Source: Rutpela maculata (lineage: Eukaryota; Arthropoda; Insecta; Coleoptera; Cerambycidae). From it: a stretch of DNA of 64,000 nucleotides. This document shows, piece by piece, positions 10,969 through 22,525 of this stretch (its first letter is position 1; the number at the start of each line of letters is the position of its first letter). The translations under genes and the position numbers were made by a program. The stretch lies in the NCBI GenBank assembly GCA_936432065.2, contig OW386286.2, forward strand, positions 113,113,519 to 113,177,518, written 5' to 3'. The notes beneath the pieces were generated by a model that saw only the letters and a program-made list of their open reading frames with translations, had not been told where the DNA came from and did no database searches.

Positions 10969-13257
10969 TAGGGATTGCATTACCGGTTAACCGGTTAACC
11001 GGTTATTAGGACAAAAAACACATGACGCTAATTACCGGTTATTTTAATTTTTTACTGGTTATTTCGGTAAATTCTGAACTTACGATATGTCACGTATTCA
11101 ACGTTTCTATTTATGTCACTGACTAGTATTCACTAAATACAGAGTGATTGTCCCAACACCGAGCACTTTTAACAATAAATAAATAATATTATAAAAAGTA
11201 AACTCCAAACACCAAGCCCTAAGAAATACAAGAGAGACATTGACAATATCTTACGACAGAAAATTGAATATTTCACTGCCGCAAATATCCTTGGAATACA
11301 TTTAGAATTATGTTATTACCAATTCTTATCAACTTATTGACCCACCAATATCGATTGAAGAAGGGCATCTTCAGCTGGGGTATTCTATGCACAAATATCA
11401 GACGACTAACAGATATAGCTTTGAAAAACTAACCCTTTCAACAGGCTATTTTTAAAAAAATATTGTATTTTTAGATTAGATATTCAGTAAATGCCATATT
11501 ACTTCCACATCCAGTGGAAGTATAGTAACGACAAAAAAATTAAAAGAAATTTTTTTTGTTCAAATAGGCTTAGAATGTCACGAAACGTCGAGATTTTAAG
11601 TTTGAGTAAAAAAAAATATCTGTCTGTCGGTCTGTCTGTGTCGGTCTGTCTGTCTGTAACTTTTTTTGTGCGCACGTTTACTCTGGAACCGTTTGAGATA
11701 TTGACTTGAAATTTGGTACACGTATGTACTTTAACGAGATCTAGAACTAGATTATATTTTCATCTTGTTCCGTCGAAGGGTTGGGGGGTAAATTTGGGGA
11801 AAATAGGTAAATCAAGCAGGTATTAGTCCATAAAATTGGTATTTAGTATATACAAGAGAAGCTGAGGTCTCAAAAAAAATTTTGGCATTAGCTACCCCCA
11901 TTACCACCCCCACCCATTATTAAAGGGGATGAAAAAAAAATGTGAATTAGGGTGTGTACAAGAACCAGAAACCTCAAAATGTTTTTTACTTCATCCACCC
12001 CCACTACCACCCCCACCCCGCTACCGATGTGGGGTATCATTTTATGGGTTTTTGGGGTAGAGGATTTCAAATATTATATTATTAATGTTCCATAAACAAT
12101 TATTTCCACATACAAAATTTTTTCGTTGTGAGTGACTTAGATAAAAAATCTGGATGTGGAAGTAGTGATTCCTTGGGCAGCGGTTTTTGAGTTTATGTTT
12201 ATAATTTTTGTTATTTAAGTGAATATTTTTGTTATTTACAGAATAATTATTTATTTAAATTTGTTTCATTTATATTTTTTCCTTTTGATAAATTAACTCC
12301 TATATAAAAAAGTCTGTTTGACAGTCACATTTTTGACAGCGATAAAAAAGGTGCATCGTTTTTAATCACCGATCACTGTTCCTCAAAAGCAGAGTACATG
12401 TAGTAGTCGCACGTCACTTTGAAATCTGTACTGTCAGCTATAATTTTTAAGTATTGTTGAAACTGATATACAATATGAGTCGTTTTGGGAAAATTATTAT
12501 TTTTAATAAATTATTGTTGTTGTTCGTTCACATATTCTGTCGTTAATTTATCTTGCCAAAAAACACTCGAGTTTATCTTTTATGGATAAAGGAATCAAAA
12601 CAATGTCATTATTGACAAGTGAAAAAGAAATAAAAAAGTGTGAAATAAAACTTAATATTTCGTTGTTTTACTATTGATTTCTATGGAAACAGCAATAGAA
12701 TTTAGTCATTAAGACCAGGTAACTTTGGGCGATTTTGGATTTGGAACGATCTTTAGGGCTCCATATCTCGAAACCTTTTCGGACCTGGCTGCATTTGAAT
12801 ATTTGTTCAGGGTGTTCAAAAGAACATTTTTACGTGGGTTAGATTAAATTTGACTGGAGGCAAAATTTTGCCAATCAGTCATTTTGCTCTAAAAACTGAC
12901 ATTTGACAAAATCGCTCGACCTCCGGTCTCGCGATTTTTTCATGTCAGTTTTTCTTATAAAATCACTGATTTGGCAAAATTATTTCGTTACAAAGAGAAA
13001 TTTATCCGATAAAAAAAGCTCTTGTGATCTTACTATTCATAAAAAACCTTTTGTTTGTTCATTATATTAAATATACGTATAAAAAAATGTTTTTTGTTAA
13101 ATTTAGATAATTTTGTACATGGAAAAATACAATTGCCATTTTCGCCACCCTAATCGTCCATTCTAAAAATTACCGGTAAATACCGGTTAACCGGTTATTT
13201 ACATTTTTATTTACCGATTTACCGGTTATTAAAACTTCCGGTAAATTGCAATCCCTA
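10969..13257. mobile_element. hAT-like non-autonomous element with CCGGTTAA clusters
   Basis: Terminal inverted repeats TAGGGATTGCA and TGCAATCCCTA bound 2289 bp. The flanking 8-mers ACTGTAAC (10961-10968) and TTTGTAAC (13258-13265) match at six of eight positions, as expected for an old hAT-type 8-bp target duplication. Just inside both ends lie clusters of ACCGGTTAACCGG-like palindromes (10981-11070 and 13167-13245). No transposase frame is left. About 690 bp of the interior is a nested MITE-A copy. Confidence 0.7.
11501..12188 (-). mobile_element. MITE-A copy 3 (full length, inverted, nested in hAT-like element)
   Basis: 688 bp. It begins with the ACTTCCAC/GTGGAAGT hairpin at 11501-11521 and ends CCTTGGGCAGCGGTTTTT at about 12188. 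It shares all blocks of the family in reverse order. Because it sits inside the hAT-like element, it inserted after that element did. Confidence 0.85.
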
Positions 13258-13458
13258 TTTGTAACCAAACTATAATAATTGTACGAAAAACAAAAATGCA
13301 GATATTGTCATTTATCAATGGGGACAACTAACTGATTTACCGTTCCAAGTCTTTGTTTAAAGTTGTCACTATTGATCATAGTAGCGTCATATTATTTGTT
13401 TATAAGTTTTTTAATAGTTTTCGTTATTTAATACAATTATTTATTTAATATTTCAAAA

Positions 13459-13878
13459 ATGCGGTACCAATTCTCAAACGAAGAATATGCTGACATAATT
13501 TTGATCTACGGATATTGTAACGAAAATGGCGGGGCAGCAGAGAGGGAATATCAAAGACACTTTCCTAAGAAATGACGGCCTGACTATAAAACTTTTGGGT
13601 CAGTATATCAGTATTCCAGAAAACATGGCAAGTTTCCTACAGCTGCAGTTGCCGAACGCAACATAAGGCAAGAAGTTAGGAAATAATATTTTACATATGG
13701 TTAATCAAAATTCAAGTCTAAGTACCCGAAAAATTGTTCTGTGATTGGTGTTCCTTACACTAGGATATGGAGAATATTGGAAAAAGAACATTTTCACCAG
13801 TATCATATTCAATTAGTACAACGTCTTGCACCAGACGATGAAGTGAGTGAATATGATTTGCAATTTTTTTTTCCTTTG
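13459..13878 (+). pseudogene. Tc1/mariner-type transposase, N-terminal part (DUF4817-like), broken
   Basis: From ATG at 13459 the frame reads a helix-turn-helix N-terminus, MRYQFSNEEYADIILIYG, then an NGGAAEREYQRHFP stretch. This matches the DUF4817-type start of a transposase family very common in insects. In-frame stops are present at 13573 (TGA), 13684 (TAA) and 13702 (TAA). Further on, the same frame gives VPYTRIWRILEKEHFHQYH, the second DNA-binding helix region. Similarity ends near LQFF at about 13865. The DDE catalytic domain is absent. A CCACCCTGTA end at 14408-14416 could be the right terminal repeat of this element (inference). Confidence 0.8.
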
Positions 13879-13900
13879 GGCCTTACTCGGGTCCAATTTG

Positions 13901-14400
13901 TAAGGCCCACTAGAAAAAAATTTTGAAAATCATATTTGAACGTATTTTTTTCCGTATCTGCAATACAAAATTGGTCTTTCCATAAAAAAAAAAAAAGGTT
14001 GGGGCCCCAGGGCCGTATCAAGGGCCCGGCCCGGGTACTGAACCATAGCATTAGATGACCCCCATCGACTCCTACAACTTTTATTTAAGTCATGTTTCAA
14101 TTGTTGGCTTAACCGCCGAGATAATGGGGTTCTTGTGATTTCAATTGTCGGTAAGGCCCACTGGAAGAAATTTTTGAAAATCATATTTGAACGTTTTTTT
14201 TTTTTTTCGTAGAATTAGATTCTGCAATAAAAGAGGTCCCATTTAAAAAAACAAAGTTAGGTATCATAGGGCCTCACCAAGGTTACGGACCCGGTGCCCG
14301 ACCACAGAATCAGATGCCCCACTTAGAACACAACAACTTTTGTAGAGGTCATTTCTTAATTGATGGCTTACACTACGAGATATTTGCAATAATAGATTAA
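13901..14400. repeat. Two diverged tandem copies of a 251-bp unit
   Basis: TAAGGCCCACT...GAAAATCATATTTGAACG occurs at 13901 and again at 14152. The rest of each unit (GTATC, GGGCCC-rich middle, CAACTTTT, TTAAGTCAT/TTCTTAATTGATGGCTTA, GAGATA) follows in the same order. The junction comes directly after the transposase pseudogene. The copies are strongly diverged, so the duplication is old. Confidence 0.7.
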
Positions 14401-14416
14401 AATGGTCCACCCTGTA

Positions 14417-15246
14417 TATTTGTATTATTTGAATTTTAGCTGTTCTTATTGAATTAAATATCTAGAGTCTCGCCTGTTAAGTATATGGAATTGGGCCCAG
14501 CGGCTTATTGGGCTATTCATTCACACAAATATTGCTTATAACTAGGGATGCTCAACAAAATATATAATAAACCTCTATCTCCTATATTACCAGAGTTATG
14601 GGGGTAACAACCCTCAACTTAAATTGTTTTTTTCAAAATTAAAATAGAAGATGAAGATAATTAAATGAAATTAATAGGAGATGTTGATAAAATAACTTTA
14701 TATTTTATATTTTTCTACATTCCTATTACGCCATTTAGTGTATTAAAAAAATAATTTAATTTTTGAGGGTGCTGTTATTAACCCCTACCAAAAAAATATA
14801 TATTTATGTTATTTAACACTGACATAATTATCGTGTGTAAAAATTACTGCAAGGTCATTGGTGGAAGGTGCTTATGAACAATAACACAAGAACACAAAAA
14901 AAAGTGCGAAGACCTAGACCACTGAATTCCTATGGATGCTAATAATAAAAAAAATGTACTACTACTTTTAGCTTGAGTAGTATTGATTTTGTTAGAAAAT
15001 ATGTTAGGCCATTTTAATCAATCCACAGTAATATCTCCTCAAAATGTTTCAGGCAAAAGTTGTTCCATTCAGAGGGAGACATCTTTTGGATAGAACAGTT
15101 TTCCACACCTCACCCCTGATGAGCGGGGGCCAACTTTTGAATTTTTAATGGAACTCTATATTTTTTTTATCGCGTATTCTGATTCTACGGAAAAAATTAG
15201 ATAACTTTTGTACCAAACATTTTTTACTCCCCATTACCCCGATGGG
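14417..15246. other. Interval without recognisable genes
   Basis: AT-rich, with short homopolymers and no supported feature. Confidence 0.35.
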
Positions 15247-15412
15247 GGTAACTTTTTAATTTTCAAAAACGTGCAGGGGAAAATCTCTGAACTAGGGCAT
15301 ACAAAACAAAAGTTGTTTAGTTCAGAGTCATCTTTTGTTTGAAACATTTTTCCTAAAAATGCCCTAGTTCAGAGATGGTCGCCTGCAGGTTTTTGAAAAT
15401 TAAAAAGTTACA
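15247..15412. repeat. Inverted repeat, arms about 54 bp
   Basis: Arms at 15247-15300 and 15358-15412 are near-perfect reverse complements (GCCCTAGTTCAGAGAT in the right arm pairs with ATCTCTGAACTAGGGC in the left). The spacer is about 57 bp. It is probably the core of a foldback MITE; no clear target duplication was seen. Confidence 0.75.
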
Positions 15413-16680
15413 CCTCCATCCCCACCAGAGTGAGCGGGGTTTTTTCTCTTATAGAGTACTGACACTAAACTTTCCTTATTTTAGCTTGTTAAAAATACTT
15501 TTAAAATGTTCTACTTTAATTACACTATTTCCATTAAGATTTATTTACTGAACAAATAATTTATTTCTCATGAATAGAATCGAGCACTGACAAAAAATTA
15601 TATTACGTTTTAGTCTGTTTTAAAATAACGAATCTTATGACTTGTAACGTAAGTGTAAAAAAGACTGAAAGCACTATCTTATAAACTATCAAGCGAAATA
15701 TTAGTTTCGTAATTTGTAATGAAATATTTTATGAAGAGGCAACAACCACAAATTTATTAATTTCATTTTTCCGCTTTCAGGGGTTTTTCCGCACGAGTGA
15801 ACATTTTTTTATATTTTGCTGCTTTCTTCTGCATGACAGTGATCGGTTAATATCTAAAAAAAAAACAAATTTCAAGTTGAAGAGATTCTTTTAGTTTTTA
15901 CTAGAGCAGTTGAGATAACCGAACCATTTGAACACCCTACTGTGTGAATTTGATGACAAATTTATGTTTCCATACATTTCAAATGTATATGTCACACACA
16001 TCAAAATATTAAAAAAGAGTTAAAAGTTGCTAATTGCATTGTTCTGTAAATTAAAATATTAACCAGCTGAGAACGTCGAAATTCGAGGGAACGGGGATGT
16101 CGAAAAAAATATCCTAGAAATTATTCTTTGGGAGCACACCTTTGAATTTACTACCAACACTCACATTTTCGAGAATTCGCGGTATTTTTCAACGTAATAA
16201 TCTCACTTTTTCCTAGGGTAGTTCATAAAAACAAAAGAGTCTACTCCGAGGTCTACTCTATACATCCTTCGTCAAATGTTGACGTGTTTAGTACAGTTAA
16301 TTATTTTATTCTTTTAGTGGCCGTATATATTTTTTAATCTATTTACTTAATGTCGGCCTATTTCCGCTACCAAGGTTTATCACCGACGCCAGGAGACGAG
16401 CTGCCAACCTGGAAATTTTTCCGAACCTCTTCTCTGTCGAAGAGTAAGATCTTTTACTTGCCTAACATTTAATAGACAAGGGACCGACTACTTTACATCC
16501 CCTCCGAAGGATGGTATGTCCACTACGTAATCCTTATCTCAAATTACATAGCATAGTATACACAGATATGCAAGCCGCTAGAAGGTGGGACGAGATATCC
16601 GGGTTTCCTTAGACGGTTCACCCATTTAAGTACTAACTGCGATGAACGTTGCTTAAATTTATGTATCGAAATACAGAAGA
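15413..16680. other. Interval with an unrecognised GC-richer patch
   Basis: Mostly AT-rich. The stretch 16375-16640 has more even base composition, with strings such as CATCCCCTCCGAAGGATGG and GTGGGACGAGATATCCGGG. It may be an old transposon or UTR remnant, but I cannot name it. No open frame of note. Confidence 0.35.
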
Positions 16681-17256
16681 AGAAGGTTATTTTTAATTAA
16701 TAGCTACATGCACCTTTCCAGAACCTGGCCCGGAGCCAACCAAACAACCATGGCGCATAGCGCCGCGATGAATGTAGGGTTGGGCGGGACAGGTCCGGTT
16801 CGGCTACAACAACAATTGAGGAAAAGAAGTTAAAATTCTTGTCTAAGATAAAAGACTTAAAATTAACAATTCGGTTTGGAAATAATATATAGAAACACTA
16901 ACACAAAATAATAAGAAATTACACTATAAATTAGCGTAGCACACGTGCACTGAATAAATTTTGGTTGTTGGCTCGAGAAAAACTAAATAAAAAAACCCGT
17001 TCGAGAACTGCCCCCCTGCCTCCAGGAAAGTGTGGTCGGAAAGAAAAATTAAAATTTAAAAAGTTTTAATTTTTAGAATTTTTGGTCTAGAGGAAAAAGG
17101 ACAAAAGAACAAAAAGGGTAAACAAACAATTTGAACAAAAGAGAGAGAATAGAAAAGATTGAAGATGTAAAGATGAGGAAAGATAAAGTTTAGGGTAGTA
17201 GTAAGGTATGGTAGAGGAAATACATGTACAGTCAAGACGCCTCTACGCTCGCCCAT
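16681..17256 (-). mobile_element. LINE 3' UTR copy (minus strand)
   Basis: In reverse orientation this repeats the pyrimidine-rich 3' UTR of the LINE at 1-1287: CTTTTGTCC, GAGGCAGG, CTCGAACGGGTTTTTT-TTTAGTTTT, then the ACAACAA and GTGCACGTGTG-like region. It ends after GCATGTAGC in a tail rich in CTTCTT. It is 5'-truncated within the UTR or just before it, so no protein is encoded. The open frame 17056-17256 minus is UTR sequence. Confidence 0.7.
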
Positions 17257-17409
17257 ACCCCGTACATTTTTTTCACTAAAACTAAAATAGGTTTCTTCTG
17301 TAGCAATTGTGTTAACTACATATCAAATATTATTGTTTTCCGTAACATTTTTTCTTAATTATTTTTTGAGGTGTTCAGCCTCTACATTTATCGAACAAAA
17401 TATACCAGA
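17257..17409. other. Unannotated spacer
   Basis: AT-rich sequence between a LINE UTR and a MITE-A copy; nothing recognised. Confidence 0.3.
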
Positions 17410-17900
17410 TTAGAGGGGTGAATGAAGTAAAAAAATATATTGAGGCTTTTGGTTCTTGTATACACACTAAATCACAATTTTATTCTTTTCACCCCCTTTA
17501 ATAATGAGGTGGGCGTGGTAATGGGGGTGGCTAATGCCAAGCCAAAAATTTTTTTGAAACTTTGAGCTGCTGTTACATATACTAAATACCAATTGTATGG
17601 ACTCTTACTTGCTTGGTTTGCCTATTTACCCCCATTTATCCCAATTTACCCCCCACCCTTCAACGGAATAAGATCGAAATATAACCTACTTCCAGATCTC
17701 ATTAAAATACATACGTGTACCAAATTTCAAGTCAATATCTTGAACGGTTCCAAAGTAATCGTGCGCATAAAAAAAGTTAGACAGATCGCAGACAGACCGA
17801 CAGACAGAATATTTTTTCAAACTTAAAATCTCGACGTTTCATGACATTATAACCCTATCTGAACAATAAATATTTTCAAAATTTTCGTTTGCGTTACTAC
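17410..17900 (+). mobile_element. MITE-A copy 4 (5'-truncated, decayed)
   Basis: It begins in the middle of the family at GTGAATGAAGTAAAAAAATA, continues through the CCCATTTATCCC-AATTTACCCC, GATCTCATTAAAATACATACG and GACAGACCGACAGACAG blocks, and ends at GCGTTACTAC, where the terminal hairpin has been lost. Confidence 0.75.
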
Positions 17901-18180
17901 CTAAATATATATAACATGTCGTTCCATGATGAAGAGATATTCTTCAAAAAATGCTTTATTTTCGAAATTAATAAAACAAAAGTGAAAATTAATTCGAATC
18001 CATTTTCGATATGCGATACACACACGCAGACAATCGCTGGGCACTGACTGATTCCCTCGGATCTCTTCGGTCAACTGCGGCCTCAGTGTTACCAATAGTA
18101 TTAACTGTAATTATCCGCCGACTGACATGAAAATGTCCGAAAATGTCCGATCACTCCGATTTTAGTTAGAAGAAGAGTTA
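17901..18180. other. Unannotated spacer
   Basis: It contains AATGTCCGAAAATGTCCGA at 18129-18147, similar to strings in the hAT-like MITE at 18637-18914. Otherwise unrecognised. Confidence 0.3.
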
Positions 18181-18628
18181 GGCTATATTGGACTGGGACC
18201 ACCGTGGGCACACCCACAGTGGACGAAGTCGAACGCGACTACCCAGCGTGTGTTGTAGTATTGCAAACTCAAAGTGATTTTTTAGTGAATCTGAAAATAA
18301 TTGAGAAAAATATAATATGAATAATACAAAAATATGTATAATTTATGCTGTTTCAGAATAATTTCTACGAAAGTCGCAGCCATGACAACAATTATTATTA
18401 TTACAAATATGATATATAGAAGCTACGTGCTCCGTAATGGGTAAACAAACACAAACTAGTTTTAAAATTTATATATTGTGTACCCTGATGGTCTGCCTTT
18501 CATTCGAACGAAACTAACCGCATAGGCCCGCCCTCAGTCGCATCTTAAAACGTGACCATATCGACCAACAGTCGAACGATTTTTAGCAGTCCGACCGTGG
18601 TCCGCCTACCAGTCGAACGGGACCTTAG
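18181..18628. mobile_element. Small DNA transposon (family B), longer copy
   Basis: 448 bp with imperfect inverted ends, GGCTATATTGGACTGGGACC on the left and a CAGTCGAACGGGACCTTAG-type right end. Both ends recur, inverted, in the short copy at 5878-6042. The interior is AT-rich and non-coding. The superfamily is not determined because no clear target duplication can be seen. Confidence 0.65.
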
Positions 18629-18636
18629 AAGGTTGT

Positions 18637-18914
18637 CAGTGTTGCCACTTGCGCAAATTTTGGGTGCCGCAGTCTAATTTTGTTTAAAATTTATTAAAAA
18701 ATATTAAAACCATTAAAACTTAAGAATTTGTTTTTAATAAATTGCCATAACATTAAGAAATTTAAAAAATTAAAAATAAATTACGTACTTACTCTGTGAA
18801 AAAAATAATTAAAAAAAGTCCGAAAAAGTCCGAATTTATTCAAGGTCCGAAAAATGTCCACAGCGTTAAAAAAAGTCCGAAAATCGGACAAAAGTTCATC
18901 AATTGGCAACACTG
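18637..18914. mobile_element. hAT-like MITE, CAGTGTTGCCA ends
   Basis: Perfect 11-bp terminal inverted repeats CAGTGTTGCCA (18637-18647) and TGGCAACACTG (18904-18914) bound 278 bp of AT-rich sequence with repeated AAAGTCCGAAAA motifs. CAGTGTTGCCA-type ends are typical of hAT elements in insects. The flanking 8-mers do not match, so the target duplication is not confirmed. Confidence 0.6.
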
Positions 18915-18964
18915 TGCGCCCTCTACACGCACAGTTTGATGTAGTAGGGGCCATTAGTACGTTA

Positions 18965-20383
18965 TACAGAGTGTAATTAGTTTCATGTCATTAAAAAAAA
19001 CTGGTAATGGACCGACTAGAAAAACAAAAAACCTTTATGACTTTTTCCTCCAGGGTCACTTTGATAAAACTGACCTAGGTCAACAATTTGGATATTAGGG
19101 TAGGAAACATTTGAGAACCACGTGTAGTTCTCGTCAGCACGCGGCGGCCCGCAGTTTCAAAGCAAAGAAGGGCGGCACCTTTGATGACCGCCTCAACGGA
19201 AACAATTATAAAAATGTAAATAATTCGTTATCTCTTTTTGCAGAATTGCAAGCAAATGATGGGCGTAGAGGTTTAAACACAGCATTTCTTTACACGTGTA
19301 TTTTTTTAATTTACAACAAAATATTGGAGCTTTTATTGTTGTTTATAATTTTTCAGATTTAAATGTGGTTTATTAACATTTGTAACCTAAATGAGCGTTC
19401 TGGGTTAAAAGCTTAAAAACTGAGAAATTATTGCATGACATTGGGAAATAAAGAGTTAGACGTCTGAGATACGATAACAGAAAACAATTATGTGTATTTT
19501 AAGTCAAGAAAAAATCTGATTTATTTAACGAATTGCCGATCAGATATCGAAAACTAAAATATTCGATAAATCTAGAACTTACCAAATTATTATTGATTTA
19601 CATAAATTGTTCGAAATGGCTTCCGTCTGCATCAATACACTTTTCGGCTCGTCGAACCAAGAACATACGCATTCCGTTCAACACATTTGGTAAATTAGGA
19701 TCATTTTTTATGGTTTCTATGCACATTAAAATACCACACTAAACTATCAACTAACGTTGTCAATAAAGAAAATAAAAATAAAAACTTGGTTCAAAATTCA
19801 AAAAGCAACACAAAAAGAACGAACAAGTAGTGTCTGTACGTAACCAAGAACTTAACGACTTGAACGGTAAGTCAATAAAATGAATCTTAACTGTAAATAT
19901 GTGGCCCAAAATTCAAAAAGAACAAAAGCAACATACAAAAACAATGAACAGGTCCGACGTGTGTACTTAGCGAAGTGCCCACAGAAACTAAAATATTGCA
20001 CAAGGGAGAGTATAGTTTTCTTCAGATCTACTAAGCGGTCAGAAAACGCCTATGTCTTTCATCTTTACCGCACCGCTAAAGACCTTACCTTATCTACTTT
20101 TAAAAAGCCATAAAAAAGTGTGATTATCAACTTGTGTCCTCGCCGACGCGCGGTCTCTAACAAAGGAGCGCGACACTTTGAAAGAGCCGTATTAGCGTAT
20201 TTGATGATTAGAGGCGTCGACATACGCGAAGATAAAAGCCTACCCAACATTCCAGCAGTTGTCAAACAATATTATTGAAAATTTTCGAAATTTAAAAAAA
20301 AAAAATTCCTAAAACTTTGTTCGTTTAGTCGTTCCCCACCACCAGTTTTTTTTTTAATGACATGAAACTGATTACACCCTGTA
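18965..20383. mobile_element. Tc1/mariner-like element, TA-flanked, 1.4 kb, defective
   Basis: TA at 18965-18966 and 20382-20383 flank inverted ends of about 40 bp, CAGAGTGTAATTAGTTTCAT and the reverse complement of ATGAAACTGATTACACCCTG, both continuing into a TCATTAAAAAAAA-ACTGGT string. The C-terminus of a transposase is preserved on the minus strand at 19598-19741. The rest of the gene is gone or unrecognisable. Confidence 0.8.
19598..19741 (-). pseudogene. Tc1/mariner-type transposase, C-terminal remnant
   Basis: Read on the minus strand, the last 48 codons are open and end with the sequence RRAEKCIDADGSHFEQFM and a TAA at 19598-19600. A C-terminal C-I-[ED]-x-x-G-x-H-F-E signature is the well-known end of DUF4817-type mariner-like transposases in insects, the same family as the pseudogenes at 13459 and 50620. 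The catalytic DDE region that should lie at higher coordinates was not recognised, so this is a non-functional remnant. Confidence 0.75.
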
Positions 20384-20711
20384 GTTCGAATGCTGACATT
20401 CATTTATTTATTTCAACTTCTATTTGGTTTTTATGTATGAAAATAAAAATTAGAGAATACGCATCTGTGAATAAAGAGCTTTATATAAAAAAAACTGGAA
20501 AGTGTATACTATAAAATGTTTTGAGTCACGAAAGTTTAGCCTTATTTTATTTTTTCAATTTAAATGAAAACAAAATAGAGAAAGAAAACACGGATCTCTC
20601 ATTTTTATCTCCAGTTTTCGATTTTCAAATGAAAATTGGAAAATCCCCACTCTTATTGAGTGCAGTGTTGATTTACAGTAGATTCATGTAAGCAACTCAT
20701 TTCAATAATTC
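20384..20711. other. Unannotated spacer
   Basis: AT-rich; nothing recognised. Confidence 0.3.
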
Positions 20712-21015
20712 CACGGGCACACACAAAAAGAAAGTTGTGAATCTGAAACAAAACCTGTCAAAATGTATGTATTTTTGTGCGCTGAATCCAAATCTGCCAT
20801 CAGATTTGGTCTATGTCATCGGAATTCTTTTCTACATCCGATGAAAGTCAAACGTCCCCAGTTTTCATGAGAAATTTTGAATTTCATCGAATGTAGAAAA
20901 AAATTTCGATGAGATAGGCCAGGTCTGATGGCAGATTCCGATTGAGGGCACAGAAATATATACATTTTGATAGGGTTTGTTTCAGGTTCACGGCTTTTCT
21001 TTTTGTGTGCCGGTG
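20712..21015. repeat. Foldback element, arms about 135 bp
   Basis: Left end CACGGGCACACACAAAAAGA and right end TTTTCTTTTTGTGTGCCGGTG-type pair. The arms continue through AACAAAACCTGTCAAAATGT against ATTTTGATAGGGTTTGTT and meet near 20850-20880. It is a hairpin-forming MITE with no coding content. Confidence 0.75.
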
Positions 21016-21092
21016 TTTTTATTAAGTATTGAATATGCTTTCTACGATATATAAGTTACTTGAGTAATAGTACAGTCGATAGATAGATTTTT

Positions 21093-22525
21093 AATCTGAA
21101 TAAGTGCGGGAGTTTTGAAACTTTGGTAATTTGTAGATTTTGATGACCTGAATCAAATAAGAACAAATGCAAAATGTGATTTCAGCGCCGCCATATTGAA
21201 AAAACGGAGCACAAAAACAGTTTCTTTTAAATATCTCGCTTCCGGTGCCTCATACGACAAAAAATGTTATGAAAATAATAGAGCATTCAATTTTCTACAA
21301 AATATGTCTTATACATTCTTTCGTTAAAGTGAATAGTTTCGGTGCAGCAGCCGATCGAAGTCAAGCATTCTTGACAAAATTATAATTTTTTATAATTTCT
21401 CAATTTAGTGCGACTTTTATGAAGGAGTGCTTTTGTGTTGAGACAAAATTTGTTTTCATAATTTGAAAATCCTAAAATATAGTTGATTTTACTTGTCTGC
21501 TACGCACAGCTTAATGTTCAATACTCGTTTCCACACCACCTTGAGGTAGAGTATATGGCCTCTTTTTTACGTGGTTGTCCCCTATAGGCCTAATCCACGA
21601 CTAGCCTGCTTCTTGAGGCGCTTTAGGTGCTTGATGTCGAAGGTCCAGGTTAGTTGTAGCCTTCAACAATACTTTCTTCGGAAAATACTTCCGTTGCGCT
21701 TTCCACTGATTCTATGTATTGATTTTTCTCCATGCATGCGAGAAATGTTTCGACTGTAGAGTCGACTTGAAGCTCGTCGACTGTTGCTGGTGCATTATCG
21801 CAGCTTTGTCCGTTACAAAATTTGCAATTTACAGAACATGTTAACCCTGCCTTTCTACAACCACATGCTGCACTGCACCCTTTCTTGCATTTACAGGAAA
21901 GAAATTTAAGTAGCTTTTCAGAAGCAGGATCTTTCAGCATTGTTACTTGTGTAAGCCCAGCTTTGCTCTGTTTCTAGCCCCATTCTTCGACATTTTTGCA
22001 ATCCCCCTGCCACTCCTGGACTTGATAATATGTCCTGAATGAATGCTATAGGGGGCAACCACGTAAAAAAAAGCGCCATATACTCTACCTCAAGGTGGTG
22101 TGGAAAGGAGTATTAAACATTGAGTTATGCGTAGCAGACAAGTAAAATCAACTGTATTTGAGGATTTTCAGGTATGAAAACAAATTTTGTCTCAACACAA
22201 AAACACTCCTTCATAAAAGTCGCATTAAATTGAGAAATTACAAAAAATCATAATTTTGTCAAGAATGCTTGACTTCGATCGGCTGCTGCACCGAAACTAT
22301 TCAGTCTAACGAAAAAATGTATAGGACATATTTTGTAGAAAATTTAATGGTCTTTTATTTAATGCACCCGAAGCGAGATATTTAAAAGAAACTGTTTTTG
22401 TGCGCCATTTTTTCAATATGGTGGCGCCGGCGGCTGAGATCACATTTTGCATTTTTTCTTACTTCATTCAGGGCATCGAAATATACAAATTCCCAAAGTT
22501 TCAAAATTCCCGCACTTATTCGGAC
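21093..22525. mobile_element. Long-terminal-inverted-repeat element, 1.43 kb
   Basis: Inverted arms of about 500 bp: 21093-21600 and 22045-22525. Matching landmarks include TAAGTGCGGG / CCCGCACTTA at the outer ends, TGCAGCAGCCGATCGAAGTC / GACTTCGATCGGCTGCTGCA in the arms and ACCACCTTGAGGTAGAGTAT / ATACTCTACCTCAAGGTGGT near the inner ends. The 440-bp core holds the C-terminal fragment of a CXC-domain gene on the minus strand. The arms differ at many positions, so the element is not recent. Confidence 0.8.
21650..22045 (-). pseudogene. CXC (tesmin/TSO1-like) domain protein, C-terminal fragment
   Basis: The open part (21650-21940) encodes 96 residues with an ordered cysteine cluster, CKCKKGCSAACGCRKAGL followed by TCSVNCKFCNGQSC. 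This fits the CXC zinc-binding fold. The same frame extends further upstream to about 22045, reading HSFRTYYQVQEWQGD and EEWG. It is broken by a TAG directly after EEWG, so the Met at 21940 is only an internal start. To my knowledge this arrangement (YxQVQxW segment, then a WG motif, then CXC) is the C-terminus of an uncharacterised protein repeated many times in insect genomes, often linked to mobile DNA. Function is unknown; nucleic-acid binding by the CXC part is an inference. The fragment starts exactly at the inner edge of the right inverted arm. Confidence 0.65.

Noticed and set aside
11501..12188. MITE-A as a Helitron because of the terminal hairpin
   Set aside because: No CTRR after the hairpin, no TC start, and inverted motifs are present at both ends; Helitrons lack inverted ends.
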